Notes: generated by a model from the sequence alone, not told the origin. 64,000 nt of DNA from Rhizobium sp. 16-449-1b (GCF_017741935.1 NZ_JAGHMH010000014.1:424001-488000); one strand, 5' to 3'; shown: positions 40,554 to 51,096, counted from the stretch's first letter. Numbers and translations are program-made.

Positions 40554-42385
40554 GCGTTGGGATCTGCTGGAAGCGCAAGCGTGAAGCGGGCGCCGACCAC
40601 TTCTTCGGTCTCGGCGTCGATGATGTTTTCGGCGCGCAGCGAACCGCCATGCGCTTCCGCGATCTGGCGGCTGATCGACAGGCCGAGGCCCGAATTCTGC
40701 CCAAAACCTTCGGATTCCGGCCGGTCGGTATAGAAGCGCTCGAAGATCCGGTCGATATTCTCCGCCTGAATACCGGGGCCGTTATCCTCGATATAGACGA
40801 TGCAGCGCGAGCGGGTGCGCACCAGACGAACGGTGATCTTTCCATCCTGGTCGGAGACGAAGGAGCGCGCGTTCTCGATCAGGTTGGTGACGATCTGGCC
40901 GATGCGCAGGTCGTGGCCGTTGACGAGGAAGCGGGTCTTCACGCCGGGCTTGCGCTCGATCGCGAATTCGATCTGCACTTCCTTCTTGCGGTTGCGGATC
41001 TGCCGCGAGATTTCCACGAGGTCACGAAGCAGCACTTCCAGATCCACCGATCCCGCATCGACGCGGGCAAGCTCGGCGTCGAGGCGCGAGGCATCGGAGA
41101 TATCGCTGATCAGCCGGTCGAGGCGGCGCACGTCGTGCTGGATGACATCCATCAACCGTTTCTTGGAATCGTCCGATTTCGCCAGCGGCAGCGTCTCGAC
41201 GGCGCTGCGCAGCGAGGTAAGCGGGTTCTTCAGCTCATGACTGACATCGGCCGCGAAACTCTCGATCGCGTCGATCCGGTCGTAGAGCGCTGTCGTCATG
41301 TCGCGCAACGCGATCGAGAGGTTGCCGATCTCATCCTGGCGAACCGAGAAATCAGGGATCTCCTCACGCTCCTTGGAGCCGCGACGCACGCGGATCGCCG
41401 CGGCCGAGAGACGGCGCAGCGGATTGGCGATCGTCGATGACAGCACCAGCGAGAGAAGCACGTTGACCAGTGTCGCGACGCCGAAGACGCGCATGATGCC
41501 GAGACGCTCCGCATGAACGATATTGTCGATGTCGCCCGCCTGCGTCGACAGCAGCAGCACGCCGAGCACGGCACGAAAACGCTGGATCGGCACCGCGACG
41601 GAGACGATCAGCTCGCCCTTCTCCGTGGTGCGGACAACAGCGCCGCGCACGCCGGTCAGCGCGTTCATGACTTCAGGGTAGATCGAGCCGTCGCCGCCGG
41701 GCGCTTCCTTGTAAAGCGGCAGGTTGCCCGGCTGCAGAACCTTGTTGAAGATCGTCGTGAACCACTCGCCCCAGGTCTGCTCCTCATCGGCAACCGGCGG
41801 CAGGTCGAAGCGCAGCACCTGGCCGCGCGAGTAGAGATGGCGCGAATCGAGCAGAAGATTCGCATCGGCATCGAAGATGCGTGCGCGGGTACGGGTCGGC
41901 GAGATCAGCCGGCGCAGTACCGGGGCGACCTTTTCCGGATCGATCGGGAACTCCAGGTCCTCGTCATTCGGAACCGGCGTGATGCTCTGACCGGCCTGCA
42001 GTTCCAGAAGCTTCTCGGGGTCGATGGTGATCGAGTTGGTATCGACCGAGGCGGAAGCCGAAACGGCGCCGGCGATGATCTCGCCCTGCGTCAAAAGACT
42101 TTCGACGCGGGCGTCGATCAGCCCCTCGCGAAACTGGTTGAGATAGAGAATGCCGCCGACGAGAACGACGAGCGCTGCGAGATTGAAGAAGAGGATGCGG
42201 CGCGTCAGGCTGGAAAAGACGGCGTTGCCGAAGATACGGCGAATGATCGTGAAGGGATGCGACCAGCGTCGTCCCCTGACGCGTCGGCCTACGCCGTCTG
42301 CGTCATCCAGATCCTTCTCCTGCACCAACTGTGCCAACGACAGCCCTTTCGAAGAGCGGGCCGCGTCCGCGGCGCCGGCTCTCAT
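40550..42385 (-). CDS. chvG: ChvG (ExoS), membrane sensor histidine kinase
   Basis: Sensor of the ChvG/ChvI two-component system that controls acid response, exopolysaccharide and host interaction in rhizobia and Agrobacterium. It has a cytoplasmic N-terminal extension, a first membrane helix (ILFFNLAALVVLVGGILYL), a periplasmic sensor region, a second helix (LVNVLLSLVLSSTI), HAMP, the H box FAADVSHELKNPLTSLRSA, N box and ENGPGI/GLGLSI motifs. The product is 611 aa from the ATG at 42385. It lies after chvI and is coupled to hprK. In Brucella the equivalent BvrRS locus has the same neighbours. Confidence 0.96.
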   Translation of the reverse strand: MRAGAADAARSSKGLSLAQLVQEKDLDDADGVGRRVRGRRWSHPFTIIRRIFGNAVFSSLTRRILFFNLAALVVLVGGILYLNQFREGLIDARVESLLTQGEIIAGAVSASASVDTNSITIDPEKLLELQAGQSITPVPNDEDLEFPIDPEKVAPVLRRLISPTRTRARIFDADANLLLDSRHLYSRGQVLRFDLPPVADEEQTWGEWFTTIFNKVLQPGNLPLYKEAPGGDGSIYPEVMNALTGVRGAVVRTTEKGELIVSVAVPIQRFRAVLGVLLLSTQAGDIDNIVHAERLGIMRVFGVATLVNVLLSLVLSSTIANPLRRLSAAAIRVRRGSKEREEIPDFSVRQDEIGNLSIALRDMTTALYDRIDAIESFAADVSHELKNPLTSLRSAVETLPLAKSDDSKKRLMDVIQHDVRRLDRLISDISDASRLDAELARVDAGSVDLEVLLRDLVEISRQIRNRKKEVQIEFAIERKPGVKTRFLVNGHDLRIGQIVTNLIENARSFVSDQDGKITVRLVRTRSRCIVYIEDNGPGIQAENIDRIFERFYTDRPESEGFGQNSGLGLSISRQIAEAHGGSLRAENIIDAETEEVVGARFTLALPADPNA

Positions 42386-42413
42386 ATATTCTTATCCGCC
42401 GCGCCCTCAGGCG

Positions 42414-43145
42414 TCAGGCTGCTTCGCGGAAGCGGTACCCCACTCCGTAGAGCGTTTCAATCATATCAAAGTCGTTGTCGACCATCTTGAATTTCTTGCG
42501 CAGCCGCTTGATGTGGCTGTCGATGGTGCGGTCGTCGACATAGACCTGCTCGTCATAGGCCGCATCCATCAGCGCGTCACGGCTTTTGACGACGCCGGGG
42601 CGCTGCGCCAGCGAGTGCAGGATCAGGAATTCGGTAACGGTCAGCGTCACCGGCTCGCTCTTCCAGGTGCAGGTGTGGCGCTCCTGGTCCATCACAAGCT
42701 GGCCGCGCTCGAGCGAGCGTGCAAGCTGTGCGGCACCGGGCTTGGGTGCGGCACCCGTCGCGGCAGCTGCCGCGGCTTCGCGGCCGGCGGCGCGGCGCAG
42801 GACGGCGCGAACGCGCTCGACCAGCAGTCGCTGCGAGAACGGCTTGGTGATGAAGTCGTCGGCGCCCATCTTCAGGCCGAAGAGTTCGTCGATCTCTTCA
42901 TCCTTGGAGGTGAGGAAAATCACCGGCATGTCGGATTTCTGGCGCAGACGGCGCAAGAGTTCCATTCCGTCCATGCGCGGCATCTTGATATCGAAGATCG
43001 CCAGATGCGGCGGGCGGGCGAGAAGACCGTCAAGGGCCGAGGCGCCATCCGTGTAGGTCTCGACCTTGTATCCTTCGGCCTCAAGCGCGATCGACACCGA
43101 GGTCAGGATGTTACGGTCGTCATCAACGAGCGCGATTGTCGGCAT
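42414..43145 (-). CDS. chvI: ChvI, response regulator
   Basis: OmpR/PhoB-type transcription factor. The receiver has [15 protein letters not shown], the phospho-acceptor in [14 protein letters not shown] and the [10 protein letters not shown] lysine; the C-terminal winged helix includes [17 protein letters not shown] and [13 protein letters not shown]. An Ala-rich linker is a little longer than usual. I chose the ATG at 43145, with GGAG 9 bp upstream (243 aa); an in-frame ATG at 43163 (249 aa) also has a GGAG but 11 bp away. It is divergent from pckA and followed by chvG. Confidence 0.96.
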   Translation of the reverse strand: MPTIALVDDDRNILTSVSIALEAEGYKVETYTDGASALDGLLARPPHLAIFDIKMPRMDGMELLRRLRQKSDMPVIFLTSKDEEIDELFGLKMGADDFITKPFSQRLLVERVRAVLRRAAGREAAAAAATGAAPKPGAAQLARSLERGQLVMDQERHTCTWKSEPVTLTVTEFLILHSLAQRPGVVKSRDALMDAAYDEQVYVDDRTIDSHIKRLRKKFKMVDNDFDMIETLYGVGYRFREAA

Positions 43146-43487
43146 TGTATTCGTCTCCGTCATCTAATGCGCGTCTCCAGGTTTTTTGAAGGTCCCCAGG
43201 CGGCCATATGAACCGGATGCGCTTATGGGGATAAAGGTGGAACAAATTGTGGCAAAGATAAAGGGTGGGGCGATCGGTAATTTTTGAAGACAACCGAAAG
43301 TCGTGCACTGAAATTGACTACGCCAAGCCAGTTCAAACGATTTAAAATAAACGACGGAAATTTAAATCGATTAAATAACTGATATCATTAAATAATATCG
43401 ATTTATGCCACTTGCGTTTTAAAAATCCCGTCCGTAGGTTCGCGCTCAGTTCTTAACGGCATTGAGCCCCAAGGGAAGGAAATGACC
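43146..43487. promoter_or_regulatory. Shared chvI/pckA control region with inverted repeat
   Basis: 342 bp between divergent genes. The half next to pckA is AT-rich (about 43338-43430). AAATCGAT at 43364-43371 and ATCGATTT at 43397-43404 form an inverted repeat with a 25-bp AT-rich spacer that contains several TTAAAT-type elements. A ribosome site AAGGGAAGGA precedes pckA. No other gene is seen. Two divergent promoters are expected here. Confidence 0.6.
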
Positions 43488-45098
43488 ATGGAGCAGTTCG
43501 GTACACACAACCCAGCGATAGAGCTGGCGACGGCAGGTTTTGCAGGCGCGAAGAGCGTTCGCTATAACTTCACCGCCGCCTCCCTCTATGAAGAGTCGAT
43601 TCGCCGGGGAGAAGCCGAACTCACCGCTCACGGCGCCTTGCGGGCATTGACCGGCCAGCACACTGGCCGCTCGCCCAAGGACAAGTTCGTCGTCCGCGAC
43701 GCGAATACCGACGACCAGATCTGGTGGGACAATAACAAGCCCATGTCGCCGGAGCATTTTGCGCTGTTGAAGCAGGACATGCTGGCGCACGCCGCCGGCA
43801 AGGAGCTCTTCGTGCAGGACCTGATCGGCGGCGCCGATGAGGCGAATGCGCTGTCGACCCGCGTGGTTACCGAGCTTGCCTGGCACTCGCTGTTCATCCG
43901 CAACCTGCTGATCCGGCCGGAGCGTTCCACGCTGGACGCTTTCATGCCGAAGCTGACAATCATCGACCTGCCGACTTTCAAGGCCGATCCGGAGCGCTAC
44001 GGCTGCCGCACCGAAACCGTCATCGCCTGCGACCTGACCAACGGTGAAATCCTGATCGCCGGCACCTTCTATGCCGGCGAGATGAAGAAGTCGGTTTTCA
44101 CGGCGCTGAACTACCTGCTGCCGGCAAGGGGCGTCATGCCCATGCACTGCTCGGCCAATGTCGGTCCGGATGGCGATGCCGCAGTCTTCTTCGGCCTGTC
44201 GGGCACCGGCAAGACGACGCTTTCTGCCGATCCGGCCCGCACGCTGATCGGCGACGATGAGCATGGCTGGGGCGAAGACGGCATCTTCAATTTCGAAGGC
44301 GGCTGCTACGCCAAGACCATCCGTCTCTCGGCCGAAGCCGAGCCGGAGATCTACGCAACGACGCAGCGCTTCGGCACCGTGCTCGAAAACGTCGTGCTCG
44401 ATGAAAACCGCATTCCTGACTTCAACGACGGTTCGCTCACGGAAAACACCCGTTGCGCCTATCCGCTCGATTTCATCCCGAACGCCTCGGAAACCGGCCG
44501 CGCCGGCCATCCGAAGACGATCATCATGCTGACGGCCGATGCCTTCGGCGTCATGCCGCCGATCGCCAAGCTGACGCCGGATCAAGCCATGTACCACTTC
44601 CTGTCCGGCTACACCGCCAAGGTGGCCGGCACGGAGCGTGGCGTGACCGAGCCGGAAGCGACCTTCTCGACCTGCTTCGGCGCGCCCTTCATGCCGCGGC
44701 ACCCGTCGGAATACGGCAATCTCCTGAAGGAGCTGATCGGCCGCCACGGCGTCGAATGCTGGCTCGTCAACACCGGCTGGACCGGTGGCGCCTACGGCAC
44801 CGGCAAGCGCATGCCGATCAAGGCCACGCGCGCTCTGCTCGCCGCCGCCCTCTCGGGCGAACTCAGCAAGGCCGACTTCCGCGCCGATCCGAACTTCGGC
44901 TTCGCCGTCCCGGTCGCGGTCGAAGGTGTCGAAAGCGGCATTCTCGATCCGCGCTCGACCTGGGCCGACGCTGCCGCATACGACGCGCAGGCGAACAAGC
45001 TGGTGACCATGTTCATCGACAATTTCGCCAAGTTCGAAGGTCACGTCGACGGCGGAGTGCGCGATGCGGCCCCGGGTTTTCGGGTCGCCGCTGAGTAA
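43488..45098 (+). CDS. pckA: PckA, phosphoenolpyruvate carboxykinase (ATP)
   Basis: Converts oxaloacetate to phosphoenolpyruvate, the entry to gluconeogenesis on C4 acids. Motifs are [34 protein letters not shown], the kinase P-loop [15 protein letters not shown] and [11 protein letters not shown], with [15 protein letters not shown] near the C-terminus. I chose the ATG at 43488, 7 bp after AAGGGAAGGA (536 aa); an ATG at 43482 is only 1 bp from that site. A parS site and overlapping terminator follow. The pckA-chvI pairing is conserved in Rhizobiales. Confidence 0.97.
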   Translation: MEQFGTHNPAIELATAGFAGAKSVRYNFTAASLYEESIRRGEAELTAHGALRALTGQHTGRSPKDKFVVRDANTDDQIWWDNNKPMSPEHFALLKQDMLAHAAGKELFVQDLIGGADEANALSTRVVTELAWHSLFIRNLLIRPERSTLDAFMPKLTIIDLPTFKADPERYGCRTETVIACDLTNGEILIAGTFYAGEMKKSVFTALNYLLPARGVMPMHCSANVGPDGDAAVFFGLSGTGKTTLSADPARTLIGDDEHGWGEDGIFNFEGGCYAKTIRLSAEAEPEIYATTQRFGTVLENVVLDENRIPDFNDGSLTENTRCAYPLDFIPNASETGRAGHPKTIIMLTADAFGVMPPIAKLTPDQAMYHFLSGYTAKVAGTERGVTEPEATFSTCFGAPFMPRHPSEYGNLLKELIGRHGVECWLVNTGWTGGAYGTGKRMPIKATRALLAAALSGELSKADFRADPNFGFAVPVAVEGVESGILDPRSTWADAAAYDAQANKLVTMFIDNFAKFEGHVDGGVRDAAPGFRVAAE

Positions 45099-45117
45099 AT
45101 CAGCGACAACTGATTGA

Positions 45118-45133
45118 TGATTCACGTGAAACC
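45118..45133. other. parS site 4 (TGATTCACGTGAAACC)
   Basis: Differs from sites 2 and 3 only in the last base. It lies 20 bp after the pckA stop, about 40 kb from the putative origin. Its right end overlaps the left stem of the pckA terminator. Confidence 0.75.
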
Positions 45134-45155
45134 CGGCCCGGAAAGGTCGGGTTTT
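45129..45155 (+). terminator. Terminator after pckA, overlapping parS
   Basis: AAACCCGGCC and GGTCGGGTTT pair (one G-T) around a six-base loop and are followed by TTTTG. The first five bases are shared with parS site 4. Confidence 0.7.
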
Positions 45156-45208
45156 GCGCGTTTTGAAGCGCCTTTCCAAGCGGGAGGCGATGTGAGATAG
45201 ACAATCAC

Positions 45209-45643
45209 ATGGCCAGCGACCCGCTCTATATCAACGACAGGATCACCATCGCGGGATGGGAACTGACGGAACAGTTCGTTCTGGCGGGTGGTCCCGGCGG
45301 GCAGAACGTCAACAAGGTCTCGACATCAGTCCAGCTGTTCTTCAACATCCAGAATTCGCCGGCGCTGAACGAGCGTGTGAAGATCAACGCCGTGAAACTG
45401 GCAGGCCGTCGCATGTCCAAGGAAGGCGTGCTGATGATCGAGGCCAGCCGCTTCCGCAGCCAAGAACGCAACCGCGAGGATGCGCGCGAACGGCTGAAGG
45501 AACTGATCCTTGAGGCCGCCAAGCCGCCGCCGCCGCCACGCAAGAAGACCAAGCCGACCAAGGGCTCCGTGGAACGCCGGCTGAAGGCCAAGTCCGGCCG
45601 CTCCGACGTCAAGAAGATGCGCAGCCGCCCGAGCGGCGAATAG
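45209..45643 (+). CDS. arfB: ArfB (YaeJ), stalled-ribosome rescue peptidyl-tRNA hydrolase
   Basis: Frees ribosomes stalled on non-stop mRNA. The release-factor-like domain has the GGQ catalytic loop (VLAGGPGGQNVNKVST). The C-terminal basic tail (PPPPPRKKTKPTKGSVERRLKAK) inserts in the mRNA channel in this family. No stop-codon-recognition domains are present, so it is not RF1 or RF2. The 144-aa protein starts at an ATG at 45209. alkB follows 15 bp downstream and is probably in the same transcript. Confidence 0.95.
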   Translation: MASDPLYINDRITIAGWELTEQFVLAGGPGGQNVNKVSTSVQLFFNIQNSPALNERVKINAVKLAGRRMSKEGVLMIEASRFRSQERNREDARERLKELILEAAKPPPPPRKKTKPTKGSVERRLKAKSGRSDVKKMRSRPSGE

Positions 45644-45658
45644 TCAGGGGAGGGCACG

Positions 45659-46270
45659 ATGCTGCAGCTGCCGAACGGCATTCGCCACAGCCCTGATTAT
45701 CTGAGCCGCCCCCGCCAGGAAGCGCTGGTCGACATAATCCGCAGAATCGTCGCGCAGGCGCCACTCTACACACCCGTGATGCCCGGCACCGGCAAGCCCA
45801 TGTCGGTGCGCATGACCAATTGCGGCGCGCTTGGCTGGGTCACCGACAAGGAACGCGGCTACCGCTACCAGCCGACCCATCCTGCCACGGGAAAACCGTG
45901 GCCGGAAATCCCAAGCGAATTGCTCGAGATCTGGAATGATGTATCGGGCTACGAAAAGCCACCCGAGGCCTGCCTCGTGAATTTCTATGCCGACGACGCC
46001 AAGATGGGCCTGCATCAGGACAAGGACGAGCAGGACCTCTCTGCACCCGTCGTGTCGATCTCGCTCGGCAACACCTGCCTGTTTCGCGTCGGCGGCCTCG
46101 ATCGCACGGACAAGACCATGTCCTTCAAGCTTTCAAGCGGCGATGTCGTCATTCTCGGCGGGCAGGGGCGCCTGTGCTTCCACGGCGTTGACCGAATCTA
46201 TCCGTCGACATCCACGCTTCTGAAAAATGGCGGCCGCATCAACCTGACGCTTCGGCGCGTGACGCCTTAA
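45659..46270 (+). CDS. alkB: AlkB, Fe(II)/2-oxoglutarate DNA demethylase
   Basis: Repairs 1-methyladenine and 3-methylcytosine by oxidative demethylation. The metal-binding HxD is in [11 protein letters not shown], the downstream His in [12 protein letters not shown], and the 2-oxoglutarate-binding Arg in RINLTLRRV; the nucleotide-flipping region [17 protein letters not shown] is present. GGGGAGG precedes the ATG at 45659, and the product is 203 aa. Its stop overlaps the coaA stop on the opposite strand. Confidence 0.93.
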   Translation: MLQLPNGIRHSPDYLSRPRQEALVDIIRRIVAQAPLYTPVMPGTGKPMSVRMTNCGALGWVTDKERGYRYQPTHPATGKPWPEIPSELLEIWNDVSGYEKPPEACLVNFYADDAKMGLHQDKDEQDLSAPVVSISLGNTCLFRVGGLDRTDKTMSFKLSSGDVVILGGQGRLCFHGVDRIYPSTSTLLKNGGRINLTLRRVTP

Positions 46271-47262
46271 AGCTTGCGCAGCGCCACCTGCTCGATCAGA
46301 TGATTCTGCCCCTTGCGCAGGATCAGATCGGCGCGCGGACGCGTCGGCAGGATGTTTTCGCGCAGGTTCTTCAGGTTGATGTTCTGCCAGAGCCCCTCGG
46401 CGATCGACAGCGCTTCCTCCTCGCTGATCGAGGCGTAGCGGTGGAAGAACGAGTTGGGATCGCGGAACGCGGTCTCGCGCAGTCCCATGAAGCGGGTCAC
46501 GTACCAGTCGTGAATCCGGCTTTCGTCCGCGTCGATATAGATCGAGAAGTCGAAGAAGTCCGAGACCATCGGCACGATCTTGCCGCCCGCCGGCAGGTCG
46601 CGCGATTGCAGCACGTTGATCCCCTCGAAGATCAGGATGTCCGGCCGGTCGATGATCTTGTATTCGTTCGGCAGCACGTCATAGACGAGGTGCGAGTAGG
46701 ACGGCGCCTTGACGTCCGGCTGCCCGGCCTTGATCGCCGCCAGAAACCGCAGGATCGCGCCGGTGTCGTAGCTCTCGGGGAAACCCTTGCGCTGCATCAG
46801 GTTTTCCCGCTGCAGCACGGCGTTGGGGTAGAGAAAGCCGTCCGTGGTCACGAGATCCACCTTCGGGCTCGATGGCCAGCGGCGCAAAAGCTCCTTCAGG
46901 ATACGGGCGGTCGTCGATTTCCCCACCGCGACGGAGCCGGCGATCCCGATCACGAACGGCGTCTTCGCCACGTTCGACAGGCTGAGGAACCGGTTGCGCT
47001 GCTTGAACAGGAGCAGCGACGATTCGACATGCGCCGAAAGCAGGCGCGATACCGAGAGATAGATGCGCCGGACTTCGTCGAGATCGATTGGGTCGCCCAT
47101 CGAGCGCAGTCGCTTGACCTCGTCGGAGGTCAGCGTCATCGGCGTATCCGCCCTGAACTTCGCCCATTCCTCGGAAGAAAAGAAGTGATAGGGCGAATAG
47201 GCATTCGCCTGGAAATGATCGTGCGCCTCGGGCGCACCGGTGATCTGTCTTGCGATACCCAT
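46267..47262 (-). CDS. coaA: CoaA, type I pantothenate kinase
   Basis: First and regulated step of coenzyme A synthesis. P-loop [30 protein letters not shown], the substrate region KGFPESYD and [11 protein letters not shown] are characteristic of bacterial type I enzymes. The 331-aa length is normal. The ATG overlaps the hisE stop by one base, so coaA is the last gene of the leftward his series. Its TAA interlocks with the alkB TAA (shared TTAA). Confidence 0.97.
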   Translation of the reverse strand: MGIARQITGAPEAHDHFQANAYSPYHFFSSEEWAKFRADTPMTLTSDEVKRLRSMGDPIDLDEVRRIYLSVSRLLSAHVESSLLLFKQRNRFLSLSNVAKTPFVIGIAGSVAVGKSTTARILKELLRRWPSSPKVDLVTTDGFLYPNAVLQRENLMQRKGFPESYDTGAILRFLAAIKAGQPDVKAPSYSHLVYDVLPNEYKIIDRPDILIFEGINVLQSRDLPAGGKIVPMVSDFFDFSIYIDADESRIHDWYVTRFMGLRETAFRDPNSFFHRYASISEEEALSIAEGLWQNINLKNLRENILPTRPRADLILRKGQNHLIEQVALRKL

Positions 47263-47582
47263 CAGCTTTGCCGACTGGCCTTCTCCCTGAGGCCGGATTG
47301 AGCGGTACGGCGCTCAAGTTCCGCCATGACATCTTGTAGCGGAATACCGGCGATCTTCAATACGACCAAGAGATGATAGAGCACGTCAGCCGCCTCGTAG
47401 GTGAGGTTTTCGCGGTCGTCGGTGACGGCAGCCATCACGGCTTCGATCGCTTCCTCGCCAAGCTTCTTCGCAGCCTTCGGCTGGCCGGCCGCAACGAGCT
47501 TCGCCGTCCAGGATTCCTCGGGCGAAGCTTTTGACCGCGCGTCGACGATCTTTTCGAGGTCGCTGAGTGTGAATTCGCTCAT
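47262..47582 (-). CDS. hisE: HisE, phosphoribosyl-ATP pyrophosphatase
   Basis: Second step of histidine synthesis. The MazG-like fold has [26 protein letters not shown] and [16 protein letters not shown], with the acidic metal-binding residues EE and D in place. I chose the ATG at 47582 (106 aa). It is a separate protein, not fused to HisI. Confidence 0.95.
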   Translation of the reverse strand: MSEFTLSDLEKIVDARSKASPEESWTAKLVAAGQPKAAKKLGEEAIEAVMAAVTDDRENLTYEAADVLYHLLVVLKIAGIPLQDVMAELERRTAQSGLREKASRQS

Positions 47583-47598
47583 CATATCGCTTTCAGTC

Positions 47599-48381
47599 TC
47601 AGTCGAGACGCATGTCGATGCCGCAGGAAGACATATAGCGCTTCGCTTCGCCGACGGAATAGGTGCCGAAGTGGAAGATCGAGGCCGCGAGAACCGCGGT
47701 CGCATGCCCCTCCTTGACGCCGGCCACGAGATCGTCGAGATCGCCGACGCCGCCGGACGCGATGACGGGAACGCGCACCGCGTCCGCGATCGCCCGCGTC
47801 AGCGCCAGATCGTAGCCGGCTTTCGTTCCGTCGCGGTCCATCGAGGTCACCAGCAATTCGCCGGCCCCGCGTTCGACCATCCGGCGCGCAAACTCGACGG
47901 CATCGATGCCCGTCGCGTTGCGGCCGCCATGCGTGTAGATCTCCCAGTCGCTGGCGTCGCCATCAGCAGGAGTCTGCCGGCGCTTTGCGTCGATCGAGAC
48001 GACGATGCACTGGTCACCGAACTTGTCGGCGGCTTCCGCCACGAAATCGGGATTGCTCACGGCGGCCGAATTGATCGACACCTTGTCGGCGCCGCAGAGC
48101 AGCAGCTTGCGAATGTCGGCGATCGTGCGAACGCCACCGCCGACGGTAACCGGCATGAAGCACTGGTCGGCCGTGCGCGACACCACGTCGAAGATCGTCT
48201 CGCGGTTGTCGGAGGAGGCGGTGATGTCGAGGAAGCAGAGTTCGTCGGCGCCGGCCGCATCATAGGCCTTGGCGGCCTCGACGGGATCGCCGGCATCGAC
48301 GAGGTTGAGGAAGTTGACGCCCTTGACGACACGGCCGTCCTTGACGTCGAGGCAGGGAATGACGCGAGCCTTCAGGGTCAT
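47599..48381 (-). CDS. hisF: HisF, imidazole glycerol phosphate synthase cyclase subunit
   Basis: TIM-barrel enzyme that, with HisH, forms imidazole glycerol phosphate and AICAR. The N-terminus [19 protein letters not shown] contains the catalytic Asp, and [29 protein letters not shown] and [13 protein letters not shown] hold the second catalytic Asp region and phosphate sites. The 260-aa gene overlaps the hisA stop (ATGA). Confidence 0.97.
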   Translation of the reverse strand: MTLKARVIPCLDVKDGRVVKGVNFLNLVDAGDPVEAAKAYDAAGADELCFLDITASSDNRETIFDVVSRTADQCFMPVTVGGGVRTIADIRKLLLCGADKVSINSAAVSNPDFVAEAADKFGDQCIVVSIDAKRRQTPADGDASDWEIYTHGGRNATGIDAVEFARRMVERGAGELLVTSMDRDGTKAGYDLALTRAIADAVRVPVIASGGVGDLDDLVAGVKEGHATAVLAASIFHFGTYSVGEAKRYMSSCGIDMRLD

Positions 48382-49127
48382 TGCGCGGTCTCCTTCGCGC
48401 GCGACGCCGCAATCAGCGCCAGCGCTTCCGTGGGATCGATGCGGCCGTCATAGAGCGCCCGGCCCGAGATTGCGCCCTCAAGCTTTGCCGCATCCGGCTT
48501 CAGCATCCGCTTGATGTCGTCGATCGAGGCCAGTCCGCCCGATGCGATAACGGGGATCGAGACGGCGTCGGCCAGTTCCAGCGTCGAATCCCAGTTGATG
48601 CCGGTCAGGATGCCGTCGCGGTCGATGTCGGTGTAGATGATCGCCGCCACACCAGCGCCCTCGAACTTTTTAGCCAGCTCGATGATGCCGAGCTCGGACG
48701 CCTCGGCCCACCCCTCGACAGCCACCTTGCCGCCCTTGGCGTCGATGCCGACGGCCACATGGCCCGGGAACCTCTTGCAGGCCTCGATGACAAGCGCCGG
48801 ATCGCGCACGGCAACGGTGCCGAGGATCACCCGCGACAGCCCGCGGGAAAGCCAGCTTTCGATATGATCGAGCGTGCGGATGCCGCCGCCCAGCTGCACC
48901 GGGTTCTTCGTGGCCTTGAGGATCGCATCGACCGCAGCGCCATTGACGCTCTCGCCGGCAAACGCGCCGTTGAGATCGACCACGTGCAGCCATTCGAAGC
49001 CCTGGTCCTCGAAGGCTTTGGCCTGCGCGCCAGGGTCGGGATTGTAGACGGTGGCCTGCTCCATGTCGCCCAGCTTGAGGCGAACGCACTGGCCGTCCTT
49101 GAGGTCGATGGCGGGAAATAGGATCAT
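48378..49127 (-). CDS. hisA: HisA, ProFAR isomerase
   Basis: Isomerises ProFAR to PRFAR in histidine synthesis. The HisF-like half-barrel pattern is seen in [48 protein letters not shown] and [13 protein letters not shown]. The 249-aa length is normal. It lies between hisH and hisF, in the usual order. Confidence 0.97.
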   Translation of the reverse strand: MILFPAIDLKDGQCVRLKLGDMEQATVYNPDPGAQAKAFEDQGFEWLHVVDLNGAFAGESVNGAAVDAILKATKNPVQLGGGIRTLDHIESWLSRGLSRVILGTVAVRDPALVIEACKRFPGHVAVGIDAKGGKVAVEGWAEASELGIIELAKKFEGAGVAAIIYTDIDRDGILTGINWDSTLELADAVSIPVIASGGLASIDDIKRMLKPDAAKLEGAISGRALYDGRIDPTEALALIAASRAKETAQ

Positions 49128-49153
49128 TCTGTCAGTCCTTCAAAGGCGCGAGC

Positions 49154-49804
49154 TCAGGGCTTCCAGCGCAGGAAATTGGCAATCAGGGCGAGGCCGAGCT
49201 TCTGGCTCTTCTCCGGATGGAACTGCGCGCCGGCCATGTTGTCGCGGCCAACAAAGGCCGTCAGCGGTCCGCCATAGCCCGTGGTCGCGATTACATCCTC
49301 GGGGTTTTGCGCGGCCAGATGGTAGGAATGCACGAAATAGGCATGCAGCCCGTCGGTGCCGGTCGCAATACCCTCGAACAGCGGGTGAGGGCGCTTCAGG
49401 TCCAGCGTGTTCCAGCCAATCTGCGGTATCTTCAGATTGGGATCATCAGGGGTCATTTCAACGACGTCGCCGGGAATCCAGCCGAGACCCTCGGTCGTGG
49501 TCTTCTCCAGCCCGCGTGAGGACATCAGCTGCATGCCGACGCAGATGCCGAGGAACGGCCGCGCCTTCTTCTCGACCACGTCGATCAGCGCCTCGGTCAT
49601 CCCGGGCACGGCGTCCAGTCCACGGCGGCAATCGGCATAGGCGCCGACACCCGGCAGCACGACGCGGTCGGCAGCGGCAACGACCTCGGCCTTGTCGGTG
49701 AGATCGATCACTGCGTCTACGCCGGCCTCGCGGGCAGCCCGCTCAAAGGCCTTCGTCGCCGAACGCAGATTGCCGGAACCGTAGTCGATAATTGCGACGC
49801 GCAT
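49154..49804 (-). CDS. hisH: HisH, imidazole glycerol phosphate synthase glutaminase subunit
   Basis: Class I glutaminase that feeds ammonia to HisF. The Cys nucleophile lies in [11 protein letters not shown], the His-Glu pair in [14 protein letters not shown], and [12 protein letters not shown] forms the oxyanion region. The 216-aa protein starts at the ATG at 49804, which overlaps the stop of the DUF2628 gene by one base. Confidence 0.97.
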   Translation of the reverse strand: MRVAIIDYGSGNLRSATKAFERAAREAGVDAVIDLTDKAEVVAAADRVVLPGVGAYADCRRGLDAVPGMTEALIDVVEKKARPFLGICVGMQLMSSRGLEKTTTEGLGWIPGDVVEMTPDDPNLKIPQIGWNTLDLKRPHPLFEGIATGTDGLHAYFVHSYHLAAQNPEDVIATTGYGGPLTAFVGRDNMAGAQFHPEKSQKLGLALIANFLRWKP

Positions 49805-50286
49805 CAGCGTCCTCCATCAAAGCCAAAGAGACCGAGAGATGTTGCGGTGCCGCGCTCAGTGCGGCTCCCGCCATCCCACTGCGGTGACGGCAAGGGAGTG
49901 CCGTCACCGAGATCTGTCTGAATTTCAGAAAAGTAGATTTCCTCGGCGACATCGAGCCGATCGGCCGAGATCAGCGCTTCGTCCTGCCAGCCCTTGGCGG
50001 CAAGGTTGCGAACCCGCAGGTTCTGCCCCTCGAACCCGACAAGCAGGCTGGTGCCGAAGGTCACGGCAAAGCCGACCAGCCACAGGCCGGGCTGATCCAT
50101 CAGCGCGCCGCCGATGCTCTGCAAGAGAAAGGCGGCGACGGCGTAGAGCCAGAGCCTGTTAACGGCGAGCCAGATCCAGGGAAACAGGAAGCCGAGCAGG
50201 GTAAAGCCGTCGCGAATGAAGCGCGTCTTTTCGTGCTTGATATCGGTGCCACCAGGGGCGGTCAGAACCAGATAGCTGGAAGTCAT
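49804..50286 (-). CDS. DUF2628 membrane protein within the his cluster
   Basis: A 160-aa protein with hydrophobic segments near residues 28-60 ([28 protein letters not shown]) and 66-85 ([18 protein letters not shown]), followed by a soluble tail with [21 protein letters not shown]. It is between hisB and hisH with tight spacing, so it is transcribed with histidine genes. No enzymatic motif is visible. A link to histidine synthesis is not shown; family members also occur elsewhere. Confidence 0.88.
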   Translation of the reverse strand: MTSSYLVLTAPGGTDIKHEKTRFIRDGFTLLGFLFPWIWLAVNRLWLYAVAAFLLQSIGGALMDQPGLWLVGFAVTFGTSLLVGFEGQNLRVRNLAAKGWQDEALISADRLDVAEEIYFSEIQTDLGDGTPLPSPQWDGGSRTERGTATSLGLFGFDGGR

Positions 50287-50309
50287 GTCGTCAAGCTCCC
50301 TGAAGGGGC

Positions 50310-50918
50310 TTAGACGAGCGTGCCCTTCGTCGAGGGTACACGGCCCGCCTGCCTAGGATCGATCTCTGTCGCCGTGCGCAGCGCGCGGGCGACGGCCTTG
50401 AAGCATGTCTCGGCAATATGGTGGTTGTTGGCACCATAATGGTTCAGGATATGCAAGGTGATCCCGGCGTTCTGGGCGAGTGCCTGGAAGAATTCGCGGA
50501 CGAGTTCGGTGTCGAACGTGCCGATCTTCGGCGCGCTGAACGATACGTTCCAGACGAGGAAGGGACGGCCGGAGAGATCGACGGCGGCCTTCGTCATCGT
50601 TTCGTCCATGGCAAGGTCGATCGAGGCGTAGCGGGTGATGCCGCGACGGTCGCCGAGTGCCTTGGCGATGGCCTGGCCGATGGCGATGCCGGTGTCTTCC
50701 ACCGCATGGTGGTCGTCGACGTGCAGGTCGCCCTTGGTCTCGATCTCCATGTCGATCAGCGAATGTCGCGAGAGTTGGTCGAGCATATGGTCGAAGAAGC
50801 CGACGCCGGTCGAGATCGTCGATTTCCCGGTGCCGTCGAGATTGACGGAAACGGAAACCGAGGTCTCGTTGGTCTTGCGGGATACGGATCCCGTGCGGCT
50901 TGCTGCGGTCTCGGCCAT
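50310..50918 (-). CDS. hisB: HisB, imidazoleglycerol-phosphate dehydratase
   Basis: Mn-dependent dehydratase of histidine synthesis. Metal-binding His clusters are in [32 protein letters not shown] and [21 protein letters not shown]. The ATG at 50918 has GGAGT 7 bp upstream and gives 202 aa; a frame open to 51479 extends past the hslV start and is not used. It is the single-domain form without the phosphatase domain of E. coli HisB. It heads the leftward his cluster and is divergent from hslV. Confidence 0.97.
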   Translation of the reverse strand: MAETAASRTGSVSRKTNETSVSVSVNLDGTGKSTISTGVGFFDHMLDQLSRHSLIDMEIETKGDLHVDDHHAVEDTGIAIGQAIAKALGDRRGITRYASIDLAMDETMTKAAVDLSGRPFLVWNVSFSAPKIGTFDTELVREFFQALAQNAGITLHILNHYGANNHHIAETCFKAVARALRTATEIDPRQAGRVPSTKGTLV

Positions 50919-51096
50919 ATGGCTACTCCACTTGGAAATACGGGGGTTCCTTATCAGGCGTGCCGGGAAATATCCAGAAGCGCGAGTAGAGAAATCGACG
51001 CCGATTGCAATCGCGATTTGCCAACTTACATAGGGCTCAACAGGGCCGATGTGCGGCCCAAGGTAAGGGCCCGCCTGACGGGCTAGGGTATATTCG

